Shown: piece by piece, positions 24,913 to 33,856 of the stretch
Numbering within the stretch: position 1 is the stretch's first letter
How the letters are laid out: the number at the start of each line of letters is the position of its first letter
NCBI RefSeq assembly: GCF_014655295.1
Contig: NZ_BNBI01000006.1
Span: 248,001 to 312,000, forward strand
From: Streptomyces fumanus
GTDB taxonomy: Bacteria; Actinomycetota; Actinomycetes; Streptomycetales; Streptomycetaceae
Length of the DNA stretch: 64,000 nt
Direction of reading: 5' to 3'
The notes under the pieces: generated by a model
Seen by the model: the letters and a program-made list of their open reading frames with translations, nothing else
Databases searched by the model: none
What the model was told of the DNA's origin: nothing
Made by a program: the position numbers and the translations under genes

Positions 24913-26442
24913 ATGTCCGAAACCGCCGTCAAGGCACCCGGCGTCCCCGACGCCGGTCGCTGGAAAGCGCTCGTCTTCATCGCGCTCGCCCAGTTGATGG
25001 TCGTCCTCGACTCGACCATCGTGAACATCGCCCTGCCCTCCGCCCAGCAGGACCTCGGCATCTCCGACGGCAACCGGCAGTGGGTCGTCACGGCCTACGC
25101 CCTCGCCTTCGGTGGTCTGCTGCTGTTCGGCGGCCGGATAGCCGACCTGTGGGGCCGCAAGCGCGCCTTCGTCGTCGGCCTGGCCGGCTTCGCGCTCGCC
25201 TCCGCGCTGGGCGGCGCGGCCACCAACGAGGCCATGATGTTCGGCGCCCGTGCCCTGCAGGGCGCGTTCGGTGCCATGCTCGCGCCCGCCGCGCTGTCCC
25301 TGCTCGCGGTGACCTTCACCGACGCCAAGGAGCGCGCCAAGGCGTTCGGCATCTACGGCGCGATCGCCGGTGGCGGTGCCGCCGTCGGTCTGATCCTCGG
25401 CGGTTTCCTCACCGAGTACCTGGACTGGCGCTGGACGTTCTTCGTCAACATCCCGTTCGCCGTGGTCGCGGCGGCCGGTGCCTGGTTCGTCATCCGTGAG
25501 CCCGAGGGCGGTCGCAACCGCTCCGCGCTCGACGTCCCCGGTGTCTTCCTGTCCACCCTGGGCCTGGTCGCGCTGGTGTACGGCTTCACCCGCGCCGAGT
25601 CCGAGGGCTGGGGCGAGAGCGTGACGGTCGGCATGTTCGTCGCCTCTGCCGTGCTGCTGATCGCCTTCGTGCTGGTCGAGTCCCGGGTCAAGGCCCCGCT
25701 GCTGCCGCTGCGCGTGGTCACCGACCGCAACCGCGGCGGTGTCTACCTCTCGCTCGGCCTCGCGATCATCGCGATGTTCGGTCTGTTCCTGTTCCTGACC
25801 TACTACCTTCAGGTCGTGAAGGGCTACTCGCCGGTCAAGACCGGTTTCGCCTTCCTGCCGATGGTCGCGGGCATGATCACGGGCTCCACCCAGATCGGCA
25901 CCCGCCTGCTGACCCGCGTCCCGCCGCGGCTGCTGATGGGCCCCGGCTTCCTGGTCGCCGCCGTCGGCATGCTGCTGCTGACCCAGTTGGAGATCGACAC
26001 CTCCTACGCGGGCGTGCTGCTGCCCGGCATGGTGCTGCTCGGCCTGGGCATGGGTACGGCGTTCATGCCGGCCATGTCGATGGCCACCCAGGGTGTGCGT
26101 CCGCAGGACGCCGGTGTCGCCTCCGCGATGGTCAACACCTCCCAGCAGGTGGGCGGCGCGATCGGTACGGCGCTGCTGAACACGATCGCCGCCTCGGCCA
26201 CCGCGTCGTACATCACCGACCACATCGGGGGCGCCAACAGCCGCACCCAGCAGCAGTTGGTGCAGATCCAGGGTCAGGTGCAGGGCTACACCAGCGCCAT
26301 CTGGTTCGCCGTCGGCATCCTGGTCGCGGCCTCCGCGATCGCGCTGACGCTGATCAACGTCGGCCGTCCGGGCGGTCCCGCCGCCTCCGGCTCCGGCGAG
26401 GGCGCCGAGGACGAACTGCCGATCCCGGTCGTCGCCCACTGA
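24913..26442 (+). CDS. DHA2 (EmrB/QacA) family MFS drug exporter
   Basis: 509 residues with 14 predicted membrane helices. Motif A is seen as GRIADLWGRKR after helix 2, and the N-terminal LDSTIVNIALPS is the DHA2 motif D1. Proton-driven export of hydrophobic drugs is the family role; the substrate is unknown. The ATG at 24913 gives the canonical start, and the frame upstream to 24583 is non-coding-like. The last 30 residues are acidic and cytoplasmic. It is regulated presumably by the TetR protein at 24062. Confidence 0.92.
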   Translation: MSETAVKAPGVPDAGRWKALVFIALAQLMVVLDSTIVNIALPSAQQDLGISDGNRQWVVTAYALAFGGLLLFGGRIADLWGRKRAFVVGLAGFALASALGGAATNEAMMFGARALQGAFGAMLAPAALSLLAVTFTDAKERAKAFGIYGAIAGGGAAVGLILGGFLTEYLDWRWTFFVNIPFAVVAAAGAWFVIREPEGGRNRSALDVPGVFLSTLGLVALVYGFTRAESEGWGESVTVGMFVASAVLLIAFVLVESRVKAPLLPLRVVTDRNRGGVYLSLGLAIIAMFGLFLFLTYYLQVVKGYSPVKTGFAFLPMVAGMITGSTQIGTRLLTRVPPRLLMGPGFLVAAVGMLLLTQLEIDTSYAGVLLPGMVLLGLGMGTAFMPAMSMATQGVRPQDAGVASAMVNTSQQVGGAIGTALLNTIAASATASYITDHIGGANSRTQQQLVQIQGQVQGYTSAIWFAVGILVAASAIALTLINVGRPGGPAASGSGEGAEDELPIPVVAH

Positions 26443-26539
26443 CGCCGTACCCCTTCGGGCACCACCCTGTTCCACCCGTACGTACGGGGAGGGGACGCCC
26501 CGCTCGTACGGTCCCGGCGGACCTGTCCCGGCCGCGCGC

Positions 26540-27058
26540 TCAGCGCAGCCAGGGCAGGTCCGCCCCCGCTTCTCCGGGCTGCAGGCCCTCGGCGACGATC
26601 CGCATGATCTCGCCGAGGGCCTGCTGCTGTCCGGGGGTGAGCCGGTCGAAGACGGCCTGCCGGACGGCGGCCACATGGCCCGGCGCGGTCCGCCGCAGGA
26701 CCTCCCGGCCCTCGTCGGTCAGCACCGCGAACTGGCCGCGCTTGTCGGAGGGGCAGTCCTCGCGCCGCACCCAGCCGTTCTTCTCCAGCCGGGCGACGGC
26801 GTGCGAGAGCCGCGACCGGGTGATCTTCGCGCTGCGGGCCAGCTCGGTCATCCGCAGCCGCCGCCGGGGCGCCTCGCTCAGCTTCACCAGCAGGCCGTAG
26901 TACACGTGCGGCATCCCCGCGTCCCGCTGGAGCTGGCGGTCGAGGTGGTCCTCCAGCAGCGTGGCGGCCTCGATGTACGAGCGCCACACGTGCTGTTCCT
27001 CGGGGGTGAGCCAGCGGGGCTCGTCGTCGCCGGGCGCGGGGGTCGGTGCCGTGTTCAT
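26540..27058 (-). CDS. MarR-family regulator
   Basis: 172 residues with the MarR winged helix (about 60-125): RMTELARSAKITRSRLSHAVARLEKNGWVRRE and the wing DKRGQFAVLTDEG. It is divergent from the extradiol dioxygenase gene at 27221, with two CTTG...CAAG dyads between them, so it probably represses that gene and itself. No redox Cys is evident in the ligand region. Confidence 0.92.
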   Translation of the reverse strand: MNTAPTPAPGDDEPRWLTPEEQHVWRSYIEAATLLEDHLDRQLQRDAGMPHVYYGLLVKLSEAPRRRLRMTELARSAKITRSRLSHAVARLEKNGWVRREDCPSDKRGQFAVLTDEGREVLRRTAPGHVAAVRQAVFDRLTPGQQQALGEIMRIVAEGLQPGEAGADLPWLR

Positions 27059-27080
27059 GCAACCACTGTACGAGCTTCTT

Positions 27081-27136
27081 CTTGAAGGTTAAACAAGTTA
27101 GGCGTAGCCTTACCGGCACGAGCTTGATGTTTCAAG
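27081..27136. promoter_or_regulatory. Two CTTGA/TCAAG dyads in the MarR-dioxygenase divergent region
   Basis: CTTGAAGGTTAAACAAG starts at 27081, and CTTGA-TGTT-TCAAG spans 27123-27136. MarR proteins bind such TTGA/TCAA palindromes. Likely operators for both directions. Confidence 0.6.
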
Positions 27137-27220
27137 TAACTGTCTGGCGTGACCGCCTGCCGAAGGCCGCCTGCCGGGAAGTGCCTGCCGAGAATCGCCC
27201 GTCGAGGAGGGAGCGCCGCC

Positions 27221-28024
27221 ATGACCGTGGCCGCCGCCCAGGAACGCATGCCCGCGCTCTACCTCAGCCACGGCGCCCCGCCGCTGGCCGACGACCCCGT
27301 CTGGCCCGGCCAGCTCGCCGCCTGGGCGGCCGGCCTCCCCCGCCCCACGGCGATCCTCGTCGTCTCCGCCCACTGGGAGGAGGCCCCGCTCGCCCTCGGC
27401 GCCACCGAGACCGTCCCGCTCGTCTACGACTTCTGGGGCTTCCCCGAGCACTACTACCGCGTGCGCTACCCCGCCCCGGGCGCGCCCGCGCTCGCCGAGT
27501 CCGTCCGCAAGCTGTTGCGCGCCCCCGGCACGCCCGTGCAGGACGTCCCGGACCGCGGCCTCGACCACGGGGCCTACGTCCCGCTCGTCGAGATGTACCC
27601 CGAGGCCGACATCCCCGTCCTCCAGGTCTCGATGCCGACCCTGGACCCGGTCCGGCTGATGGACATCGGCCGGAAGCTGGCGCCCCTGCGCGACGAGGGC
27701 GTGCTGATCGTCGGCTCCGGCTTCTTCACCCACAACCTCGCCGCGCTGCGGCAGGACGGCACCCCCGCCTGGTCCGCCGAGTTCGACGACTGGGGCCGGC
27801 GCGCGCTGGACGCCGGGGACGTCGACGCCCTGCTCGATTTCGGCCACACGTCCCCGGCGGGCCGCCTCGCCCACCCCCGCACCGAGCACTTCGCCCCGCT
27901 CTTCGTCACGCTGGGCGCGGCGGACGCGGCCGGTGAGCTGGACACCCAGCGGTCGGTGATCGACGGGTTCTGGCTGGGGCTGGCGAAGCGGTCGGTGCAG
28001 TTCGGCGGGCGGAACGGCGGCTGA
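27221..28024 (+). CDS. DODA-type extradiol aromatic ring-opening dioxygenase
   Basis: 267 residues of the class III extradiol (4,5-DOPA dioxygenase-like, LigB) family. Metal-binding and catalytic histidines are visible: His17 in LYLSHGAPP, His51 in VVSAHWE, His116 in LDHGAY and His171 in FFTHNL. Bacterial members cleave catechol-type rings or related aromatics. GAGGAGG precedes the ATG at 27221. The paired MarR suggests induction by a phenolic compound. Confidence 0.9.
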   Translation: MTVAAAQERMPALYLSHGAPPLADDPVWPGQLAAWAAGLPRPTAILVVSAHWEEAPLALGATETVPLVYDFWGFPEHYYRVRYPAPGAPALAESVRKLLRAPGTPVQDVPDRGLDHGAYVPLVEMYPEADIPVLQVSMPTLDPVRLMDIGRKLAPLRDEGVLIVGSGFFTHNLAALRQDGTPAWSAEFDDWGRRALDAGDVDALLDFGHTSPAGRLAHPRTEHFAPLFVTLGAADAAGELDTQRSVIDGFWLGLAKRSVQFGGRNGG

Positions 28025-28049
28025 GGGCCGGCGCCCGCCGCCGCGCCGG

Positions 28050-28568
28050 TCACAGCTCCTTCTCGTACCAGGCCACGTCCCAGTACCGGCCGAACTTGCG
28101 GCCCACCTCCGCGTACGTACCGACGTACCGGAACCCGAAGCGTTCGTGCAGCCGTACGGACGCCTCGTTGGGCTGCGCGATGCCCGCGTAGGCCCGGTGC
28201 ACGTCCTCGCCCGCCAGGGCCGCGAAGAGCGCCTCGTAGAGCAGCGTGCCGATGCCGCGGCGGCCCGCGTCCGGGGCCACGTACACGGTCGTCTCCACCG
28301 AGGTGGAGTACGCCGGCTTGGGGCGGTGCGGGCTGGAGGTGGCGTACCCCAGAATCCGCCCGGAGTCCGCGTCCGTGGCAACCATCAGCCGGTGCGGCCC
28401 GTCTTCTGGGTGGGAGAGCAGCCAGGGCCGGCGCTCCTCCGGGGTGAAGGGCCGGGTGTCGAACGTGATGGGCGTCTCACTCACATAGTGGTTGTAGAGG
28501 TCCGTGAGGGCCCCGAGGTCCCCCTCGGCACCGGGCCTGACCTGGACCTCAGCACGCTCCCCACCCAT
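28050..28568 (-). CDS. GNAT N-acetyltransferase (phosphinothricin acetyltransferase-like)
   Basis: 172 residues. The acetyl-CoA motif A is ETTVYVAPDAGRRGIGTLLYEAL (about 92-114), with motif B GIAQPNEASVRLHERFGFRYVGTY and an ending EVGRKFGRYWDVAWYEKEL typical of PAT/YncA-like enzymes. It acetylates a small amine substrate, perhaps glutamate analogues. GAGGAGG lies 5 bases before the ATG at 28568. Confidence 0.9.
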   Translation of the reverse strand: MGGERAEVQVRPGAEGDLGALTDLYNHYVSETPITFDTRPFTPEERRPWLLSHPEDGPHRLMVATDADSGRILGYATSSPHRPKPAYSTSVETTVYVAPDAGRRGIGTLLYEALFAALAGEDVHRAYAGIAQPNEASVRLHERFGFRYVGTYAEVGRKFGRYWDVAWYEKEL

Positions 28569-28629
28569 CACGCCTCCTCGTGTGGCGGCACAGGGTACTG
28601 CATGATCAGAAAAATCGGGGGGCGGGTTG

Positions 28630-28655
28630 GGAATTCTGTCCGGATTCCAGTCGTT
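28630..28655 (+). promoter_or_regulatory. Sigma-R-type promoter of hrdD
   Basis: GGAAT at 28630-28634, exactly 18 bases, then GTT at 28653-28655. This fits the GGAAT-N18-GTT consensus of the thiol-stress sigma factor sigma-R, which is known to drive hrdD in S. coelicolor. A 5' UTR of about 100 bases results. Confidence 0.75.
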
Positions 28656-28766
28656 GTTTCCATCGGATGCAGGGCACCCGGTGAGTCCGGATCGAGACGG
28701 AGCACTCGGGAGGCGCCCAGATTCCACAGAACCGCCCGCTGACCCCACCATCGCAAGGGAGCACGC

Positions 28767-29765
28767 ATGGCAACCCGTGCCGTCGCCCGTCGTCAGTCCG
28801 CCACCGGCGAGACGGCCGACGCGGCAACCAGCGTCCGCGCCAACGGCGGCGAGCTCGCCGACCGCGATCTGGTCGGCATGTACCTCGACGAAATCGCGCG
28901 TACACCGCTGCTCGACGCCGCCAAGGAGGTCGAGCTGTCCCAGATCATCGAGGCGGGCGTGTTCGCACGGCAGGTCCTTGAAGGGTACGAGGACACCGAG
29001 GCGGACGCCAGCCGGGAGGAGCTGCAGGCCCTCGTCGACGAGGGCGAGCGCGCCAAGGACGTCTTCATCCGGTCCAACCTCCGCCTCGTCGTGGCCGTCG
29101 CCCGCCGCTACCCCCGCAGCGGCCTGCCCCTGCTGGACCTGATCCAGGAGGGCAACGCCGGCCTGGTCCGCGCGGTCGAGAAGTTCGACTACCGCAAGGG
29201 CTTCAAGTTCTCCACGTACGCGACCTGGTGGATCCGGCAGGCCATCACCCGGTCGATCGCCGACCAGTCCCGCACCATCCGGCTCCCCGTCCACCTGGTG
29301 GAGGAGCTGGGCCGGATCCGCCGGGTGCAGCGCGAGTTCAACCGCGAGCACGGCCGCGAGCCGGAGCACGCCGAGATCGCCGCCGAGCTGGGCTCCACGC
29401 CCGAGCGCGTCACCGACGTGCTCGACTGGGCCCGCGACCCGGTCTCGCTGAACATGCCGGTGGACGACGAGGGCGAGACCCAGTTCGGCGACCTGCTGGA
29501 GGACTCCTCCGCCGTCTCGCCCGAGCAGTCCGTGATGACGCTGCTGCGCAGCGAGGAGCTGGACGACCTGATCGGCCGCCTCGACCCGCGCACGGCCTCC
29601 ATCATCAAGATGCGGTACGGCATCGAGGACGGCCGGGAGCGTACCCTGACCGAGGTCGGCAAGGAGCACGGCCTGACCCGTGAGCGCATCCGCCAGATCG
29701 AGAAGCACGCGCTGCTGGAGCTGAAGAAGCTGGCCCGTGACACCGGCTTCGAGGCCGCGGCGTAA
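28767..29765 (+). CDS. hrdD: Principal-like RNA polymerase sigma factor HrdD
   Basis: 332 residues, the size of Streptomyces HrdD. Region 1.2 (DLVGMYLDEIARTPLL), region 2 (LIQEGNAGLVRAVEKFDYRKGFKFSTYATWWIRQAI, the -10 recognition helix), region 3 and region 4 (LTEVGKEHGLTRERIRQIEKHAL) are all present. There is no long acidic region 1.1, unlike HrdB. It is a non-essential paralogue of the main sigma factor. Neighbours (TetR genes, dioxygenase, DHA2 pumps, fructose PTS) agree with the known hrdD region. A sigma-R-type promoter lies upstream. Confidence 0.95.
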   Translation: MATRAVARRQSATGETADAATSVRANGGELADRDLVGMYLDEIARTPLLDAAKEVELSQIIEAGVFARQVLEGYEDTEADASREELQALVDEGERAKDVFIRSNLRLVVAVARRYPRSGLPLLDLIQEGNAGLVRAVEKFDYRKGFKFSTYATWWIRQAITRSIADQSRTIRLPVHLVEELGRIRRVQREFNREHGREPEHAEIAAELGSTPERVTDVLDWARDPVSLNMPVDDEGETQFGDLLEDSSAVSPEQSVMTLLRSEELDDLIGRLDPRTASIIKMRYGIEDGRERTLTEVGKEHGLTRERIRQIEKHALLELKKLARDTGFEAAA

Positions 29766-30139
29766 CGTAGGTAGGTACGTACGTCCGTGCGGACCGCGCT
29801 GTGGCCCTCCCGGGGGCTCCGGCGCCCGGCGGGCGCGCGGGTCGGCGCGAACATGGCCGTGGAACGCTGCTTCAACCCGCGGGGTCCAGGGAACAAGCAT
29901 TCCGGGTCCGCGTGTTCGGGCCTCGGGTCACCCCGCTGGCCCCCGAAGACCACGTCCCGTAGCACTCCCCCCGGTGCCGGGACTTTCCCGAGCCGGACTC
30001 GGCGTTCTCCCCCCGGGCGCCGGGTCCGGCTCACCCCCTCGTCCGGGCGTGCCCAGGCTTGGGGGGCGGGGCACCCCGAACCTGAACCCCGGGGTGGCCC
30101 GCCAGATGGCAGATTGTGCCACAGGGGCATAGATTGCCG
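29766..30139. other. Intergenic region between hrdD and the TetR gene
   Basis: About 370 bases with no supported gene. It starts with short GTAC-rich repeats and contains GC-rich potential hairpins. Presumably it carries the hrdD terminator and the TetR promoter. Confidence 0.4.
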
Positions 30140-31051
30140 ATGGTGAGCAGCACCACCTCTCAGCCAGATCGGCCGTTCCCGCCGGATCGGTCCTCTCAGC
30201 CGGACCTGGTTCCGTCTTCTCAGCCGGACCTGGATCCGTCTTCTCAGCCCGACCCGGTTCCGTTTTCTCAGCCGGAGCTGGATCCGTCCTCTCGGTCGGC
30301 CTCCGATCTCTCCTCCCAGCCGGGTCGGTCCTCGCGGTCGGACCCGGATCGGTCCACCCCGCCGGATCGGCCGGCCCGCCTCGCCCCGTCCGCCCCCGGG
30401 CCGTCGCTGACCGAGCGGCGCAAGGCCGAGACGCGGATGGAGATCGCCCGGGCCGCCGCCCGGCTCTTCGTCCAGCAGGGGCCGCGGGCCACCCGCGCCG
30501 AGGACATCGCCCAGGCCGCCGGCATCGCCCCCCGCACCTTCTACCGCTACTTCGCGGCCAAGGAGGAGGCCGTCGCCCCCCTCTACGCGGCAGGCGCCCA
30601 GCGCTGGGCCGAGGCGGTCCGGGACGCCCCCGCCGCGCTCTCCCCGCCCGAGGCCCTCGCCCACGCCGTACGGCACACCCTGACGCCCGGCGCCGGGGTG
30701 TCGGCGGCGTCCTGGGAGTGGGTCCGCACCCTCGTCCGGCTCACCGGGACCAACCCGGCCCTGCGCAAGGTCTGGGCGGAGGTCTGCCTCGCCTCGGAAC
30801 GGACGCTCACCGAGGTGCTGGCCGCCCGCGCCGCCGCCGGCGACGACAACGTTGCCGTACGCCTCGCCGCCTCCCCCTACCTGCGCTTCGCCGCCGCCAG
30901 CGCGGGCGCCGCCGTCCGCATCGCCGTGGAGCACTGGGCCGACGACGACCGCCCCGCCCACCCCGGCCGGGGCCCCCTCGACGTGGCCCTCGCCAACCTG
31001 GAGGCGCTGCGCGCCCTGCCGTGGGAGGCGATCACCCGGGTGCCGGAGTGA
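30140..31051 (+). CDS. TetR-family regulator with a repetitive Ser/Gln/Pro/Asp N-terminus
   Basis: 303 residues from the ATG at 30140. The first 85 residues are repeats of the SSQPDLDP kind, probably disordered. The TetR HTH follows (about 92-140: RMEIARAAARLFVQQG, TRAEDIAQAAGIAPRTFYRYFAAKEE), then a helical ligand domain. The position directly after hrdD matches that of S. coelicolor SCO3201, whose overexpression blocks antibiotic production; orthology here is inferred from position. The exact start is uncertain, because the ribosome site is weak. Confidence 0.85.
   Translation: MVSSTTSQPDRPFPPDRSSQPDLVPSSQPDLDPSSQPDPVPFSQPELDPSSRSASDLSSQPGRSSRSDPDRSTPPDRPARLAPSAPGPSLTERRKAETRMEIARAAARLFVQQGPRATRAEDIAQAAGIAPRTFYRYFAAKEEAVAPLYAAGAQRWAEAVRDAPAALSPPEALAHAVRHTLTPGAGVSAASWEWVRTLVRLTGTNPALRKVWAEVCLASERTLTEVLAARAAAGDDNVAVRLAASPYLRFAAASAGAAVRIAVEHWADDDRPAHPGRGPLDVALANLEALRALPWEAITRVPE
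30191..30286 (+). repeat. Four 24-bp tandem repeats inside the TetR gene
   Basis: The unit TCTTCTCAGCCGGACCTGG plus 5 bases encodes eight residues (SSQPDLDP-like). Four clear copies and decaying ones beyond. Confidence 0.75.
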
Positions 31052-31073
31052 GCGGGCCGGCCGGGCGGGGCGG

Positions 31074-32045
31074 CTACCCGTCCCCCGCCGCCCCGCTCAG
31101 CCGGGCCCCCAGCTCCCGTACGCACGCCACCAGTTCCGCCGGTTCCCGAACGCGGAAGTCGAAGCCGAGCAGCGCCAGCCGGACCGCCAGCCACTCCGGT
31201 GCGTCGCTGACGGTCGCCCGCCAGACGCAGGAGGTGCCGTCGGCGGCGGGTTCCGGCGGGCCGAGCCAGGCCGGGAGGCGGGCCGCGACGGCCTCGGCCG
31301 AGGCGGCGAAGGCGACCACCACCTCGTAGGAGTCGTTGTGTCGCCGCATGGACCGGCGCAGAAACTCCGCCGCGCTCCCGGTGGGCAGCTCGCGGGGCGT
31401 GAACCGGACGCCGGTGGGGAACGGGTCGCCGACCCGGTCGACGCGGAAGGTCCGCCAGTCGTCGCGGTCGAGGTCGTAGGCGACCAGGTACCAGCGCCGC
31501 CCGGTCGACACCAGCCGGTACGGCTCGGTCACCCGCCGGGACTCCGTGCCGTCGCCGGCCCGGTAGGCGAACCGCAGCCGCTCGCGGCCGGCCACCGTCG
31601 AAGCCATGACGGTGAGCGTCTCGGGCGCGATGCTCGGGCCGTCCCCGCTGGTCAGCGCGGTGGTCGCGGCCTGGAGCGTGGCGACGCGGTGCCGCAGCCG
31701 GGACGGCAGCACCTGCTCCAGCTTGGCCAGCGCCCGCACCGACGCCTCGTCCACGCCCTCGACCGCGTGCCCGGCGCCGGCCCGCAGCCCCACCGCGATC
31801 GCCACCGCCTCCTCGTCGTCCAGCACCAGCGGCGGCATCGCCTTGCCCGCGACCAGCCGGTACCCGCCGTCGGCGCCCATGGACGCCCGCACCGGGTAGC
31901 CCAGCTCGCGCAGCCGGTCGATGTCCCGCCGGACCGTGCGCCGGGACACCCCGAGCCGCTCGGCCAGCTCACCGCCGGGCCACTCGCGGGGCGTCTGCAG
32001 GAGCGAGAGGAGCGTCAGCAGCCGGGCCGGGGTGTCCGTCGTCAT
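31074..32045 (-). CDS. WYL-domain HTH regulator (YafY family)
   Basis: 323 residues. The N-terminal HTH_11 (about 1-60: RLLTLLSLLQTPREWPGGELAERLGVSRRTVRRDIDRLRELGYPV in overall form) is followed by a WYL domain (about 140-225, with RRWYLVAYDLDRDDWRTFRVDR) and a WCX C-terminal part. WYL regulators sense nucleic acids or small molecules. It is divergent from an MFS exporter with a shared 74-base promoter region that holds a perfect TAGGAC dyad, so it likely controls the exporter. Confidence 0.9.
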   Translation of the reverse strand: MTTDTPARLLTLLSLLQTPREWPGGELAERLGVSRRTVRRDIDRLRELGYPVRASMGADGGYRLVAGKAMPPLVLDDEEAVAIAVGLRAGAGHAVEGVDEASVRALAKLEQVLPSRLRHRVATLQAATTALTSGDGPSIAPETLTVMASTVAGRERLRFAYRAGDGTESRRVTEPYRLVSTGRRWYLVAYDLDRDDWRTFRVDRVGDPFPTGVRFTPRELPTGSAAEFLRRSMRRHNDSYEVVVAFAASAEAVAARLPAWLGPPEPAADGTSCVWRATVSDAPEWLAVRLALLGFDFRVREPAELVACVRELGARLSGAAGDG

Positions 32046-32079
32046 GCGTCAGAGCATGCCTCAGTACCGGACCGCGTAC

Positions 32080-32098
32080 TAGGACGCGATCTGTCCTA
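32080..32098. promoter_or_regulatory. TAGGAC-N7-GTCCTA operator
   Basis: A perfect 6-bp dyad (32080-32085 and 32093-32098) in the 74 bases between the WYL regulator and the MFS gene. Likely operator for both. Confidence 0.6.
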
Positions 32099-32119
32099 CT
32101 GCCGTTCTACCGTGCGGAC

Positions 32120-33697
32120 ATGACCTTCACGCAGACCCCGGACACCGCACCGCCCGGCGCGGGCGACCGCCGCCGCTGGTTCGCCCTCGCGATCGTGATG
32201 ACCGCCGCCTTCATGGACCTCGTCGACGTCACGATCGTGAACATCGCCGTCCCGTCGATCCAGCGCGAGGAGGGCGCCTCGTTCAGCCAGATCCAGTGGA
32301 TCACCGCCGGATACGCCCTCGCCTTCGCCGCCGGGTTGATCACCGGCGGCCGGCTCGGCGACATCCACGGCCGCAAACGGGTCTTCCTCGTCGGCATCGG
32401 CGGCTTCACCCTCGCCTCCGCGCTCTGCGGACTCGCCGTGAACCCGGAGATGCTGGTCGCCTCCCGCGTCCTGCAGGGCGCCATGGCCGCGCTGATGGTC
32501 CCGCAGGTCCTCTCGATCGTGCACGCCACCTTCCCCGCGCACGAACGCGGCAAGGTCTTCGGCCTGTTCGGCGCGATCGTCGGCCTCGGCGCGGTCTCCG
32601 GACCCCTGCTGGGCGCGCTGCTCACCGAGGGCGACCTGTTCGGCCTGGGCTGGCGGCCGATCTTCCTGATCAACTTGCCCGTCGGTATCGCGGGCCTGCT
32701 CCTCGGCCACCGCTTCATCACCGAGTCCAAGGCGCCCCGCGCGCTCCGCCTCGACCTGGTGGGCGTCGCCCTGGTCACCGCCGGCCTGCTGATGCTGGTC
32801 TACCCGCTCACCCGGGGCCGCGAGCTGGGCTGGCCGCTGTGGGGGTACGTCTCGATGGGCGGCGCGCTGGCCGTCTTCGCGGCGCTGGTGGCGTACGAGC
32901 GGCGCAAGGCGGCCCGGGACGGCTCACCGCTGATCGAACTGTCGCTGTTCAAGGTCAAGAGCTTCGCGGCGGGCATCGCCGTACAGACCGTCTTCGGGAT
33001 CGGGCTCGGCGTGTTCTTCCTGGTCTGGACGCTCTACATGCAGGTCGGCCTCGGCTGGAGCGCGCTGCGGGCCGGGCTGACCGGCGTGCCGTTCTCGCTC
33101 GCGGTGTCGACGGCGGCCGGGATGTCCGTGCAGAAACTCGTCCCGCGCTTCGGCCGCAAGGTGCTCCAGGCGGGCGCGCTGGTGATGGCGGCCGGAGTGC
33201 TGCTCTACCTCTGGGAGGCCGGCCGGTACGGACTGTCCATCACCTCCTGGCAGATGGCCGCGCCCCTGGTCGTGATGGGCGCCGGCATGGGCCTGATCGT
33301 CGCCCCGCTCACCGACGCGGTGCTCTCCGAGGTGCCGCGCGAGCACGCCGGGGCCGCATCGGGCCTGATCAACACCGTGCAGCAGATGGGCAACGCGCTC
33401 GGCCTCGCCCTGGTCTCCGTCGTCTTCTTCGGCGTGATCGACGACCACGCGGGCCCCGCGCGGATCGGCCCGGAGTACGTGGACGCCTTCCAGCACGCGC
33501 TGGGCTGGGTGGCCGCGGTGATGGGCGTCATCTTCCTGCTGATGACCGCACTGCCGAAGCGTCCGGCCCAGCATGTGGAGGGGGCGACGGAGCCGGTGGG
33601 GGAGACGGCCGAGGAGAAGGCAGGGGATGAGGCAGGAGTCGAGGCGGGGGAGCGGGAACTCGTGAGCGCCCCCTCGGCCGGGCCGAGCGATCGGTAG
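32120..33697 (+). CDS. DHA2 family MFS exporter
   Basis: 525 residues, 14 predicted helices. DHA2 motif LVDVTIVNIAVPS in helix 1 and motif A GGRLGDIHGRKR after helix 2 are clear. The C-terminal 45 residues are Glu-rich and cytoplasmic. A second DHA2 pump in the window (the other is at 24913), here controlled by a WYL regulator. Substrate unknown. Confidence 0.92.
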   Translation: MTFTQTPDTAPPGAGDRRRWFALAIVMTAAFMDLVDVTIVNIAVPSIQREEGASFSQIQWITAGYALAFAAGLITGGRLGDIHGRKRVFLVGIGGFTLASALCGLAVNPEMLVASRVLQGAMAALMVPQVLSIVHATFPAHERGKVFGLFGAIVGLGAVSGPLLGALLTEGDLFGLGWRPIFLINLPVGIAGLLLGHRFITESKAPRALRLDLVGVALVTAGLLMLVYPLTRGRELGWPLWGYVSMGGALAVFAALVAYERRKAARDGSPLIELSLFKVKSFAAGIAVQTVFGIGLGVFFLVWTLYMQVGLGWSALRAGLTGVPFSLAVSTAAGMSVQKLVPRFGRKVLQAGALVMAAGVLLYLWEAGRYGLSITSWQMAAPLVVMGAGMGLIVAPLTDAVLSEVPREHAGAASGLINTVQQMGNALGLALVSVVFFGVIDDHAGPARIGPEYVDAFQHALGWVAAVMGVIFLLMTALPKRPAQHVEGATEPVGETAEEKAGDEAGVEAGERELVSAPSAGPSDR

Positions 33698-33730
33698 GAC
33701 GGAGACGTTCGGCTGCGGTCGTACGGACCC

Positions 33731-33778
33731 ACGGACCCACGACCGGTCATGCCCGTTCATGCCCGGTCGTGGGTCCGT
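33731..33778. terminator. Strong hairpin after the MFS gene
   Basis: 16-base perfect arms (33731-33746 and 33763-33778; ACGGACCCACGACCGG) followed by TCCTGTTTACTTT. Terminator for the exporter, before the fructose operon. Confidence 0.8.
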
Positions 33779-33856
33779 TCCTGTTTACTTTCTCGAAAAG
33801 CGCCCGTAGCCTCCTGATGAAACCACACGTTCGGGCACACTCGGAGGCGAACGGAC

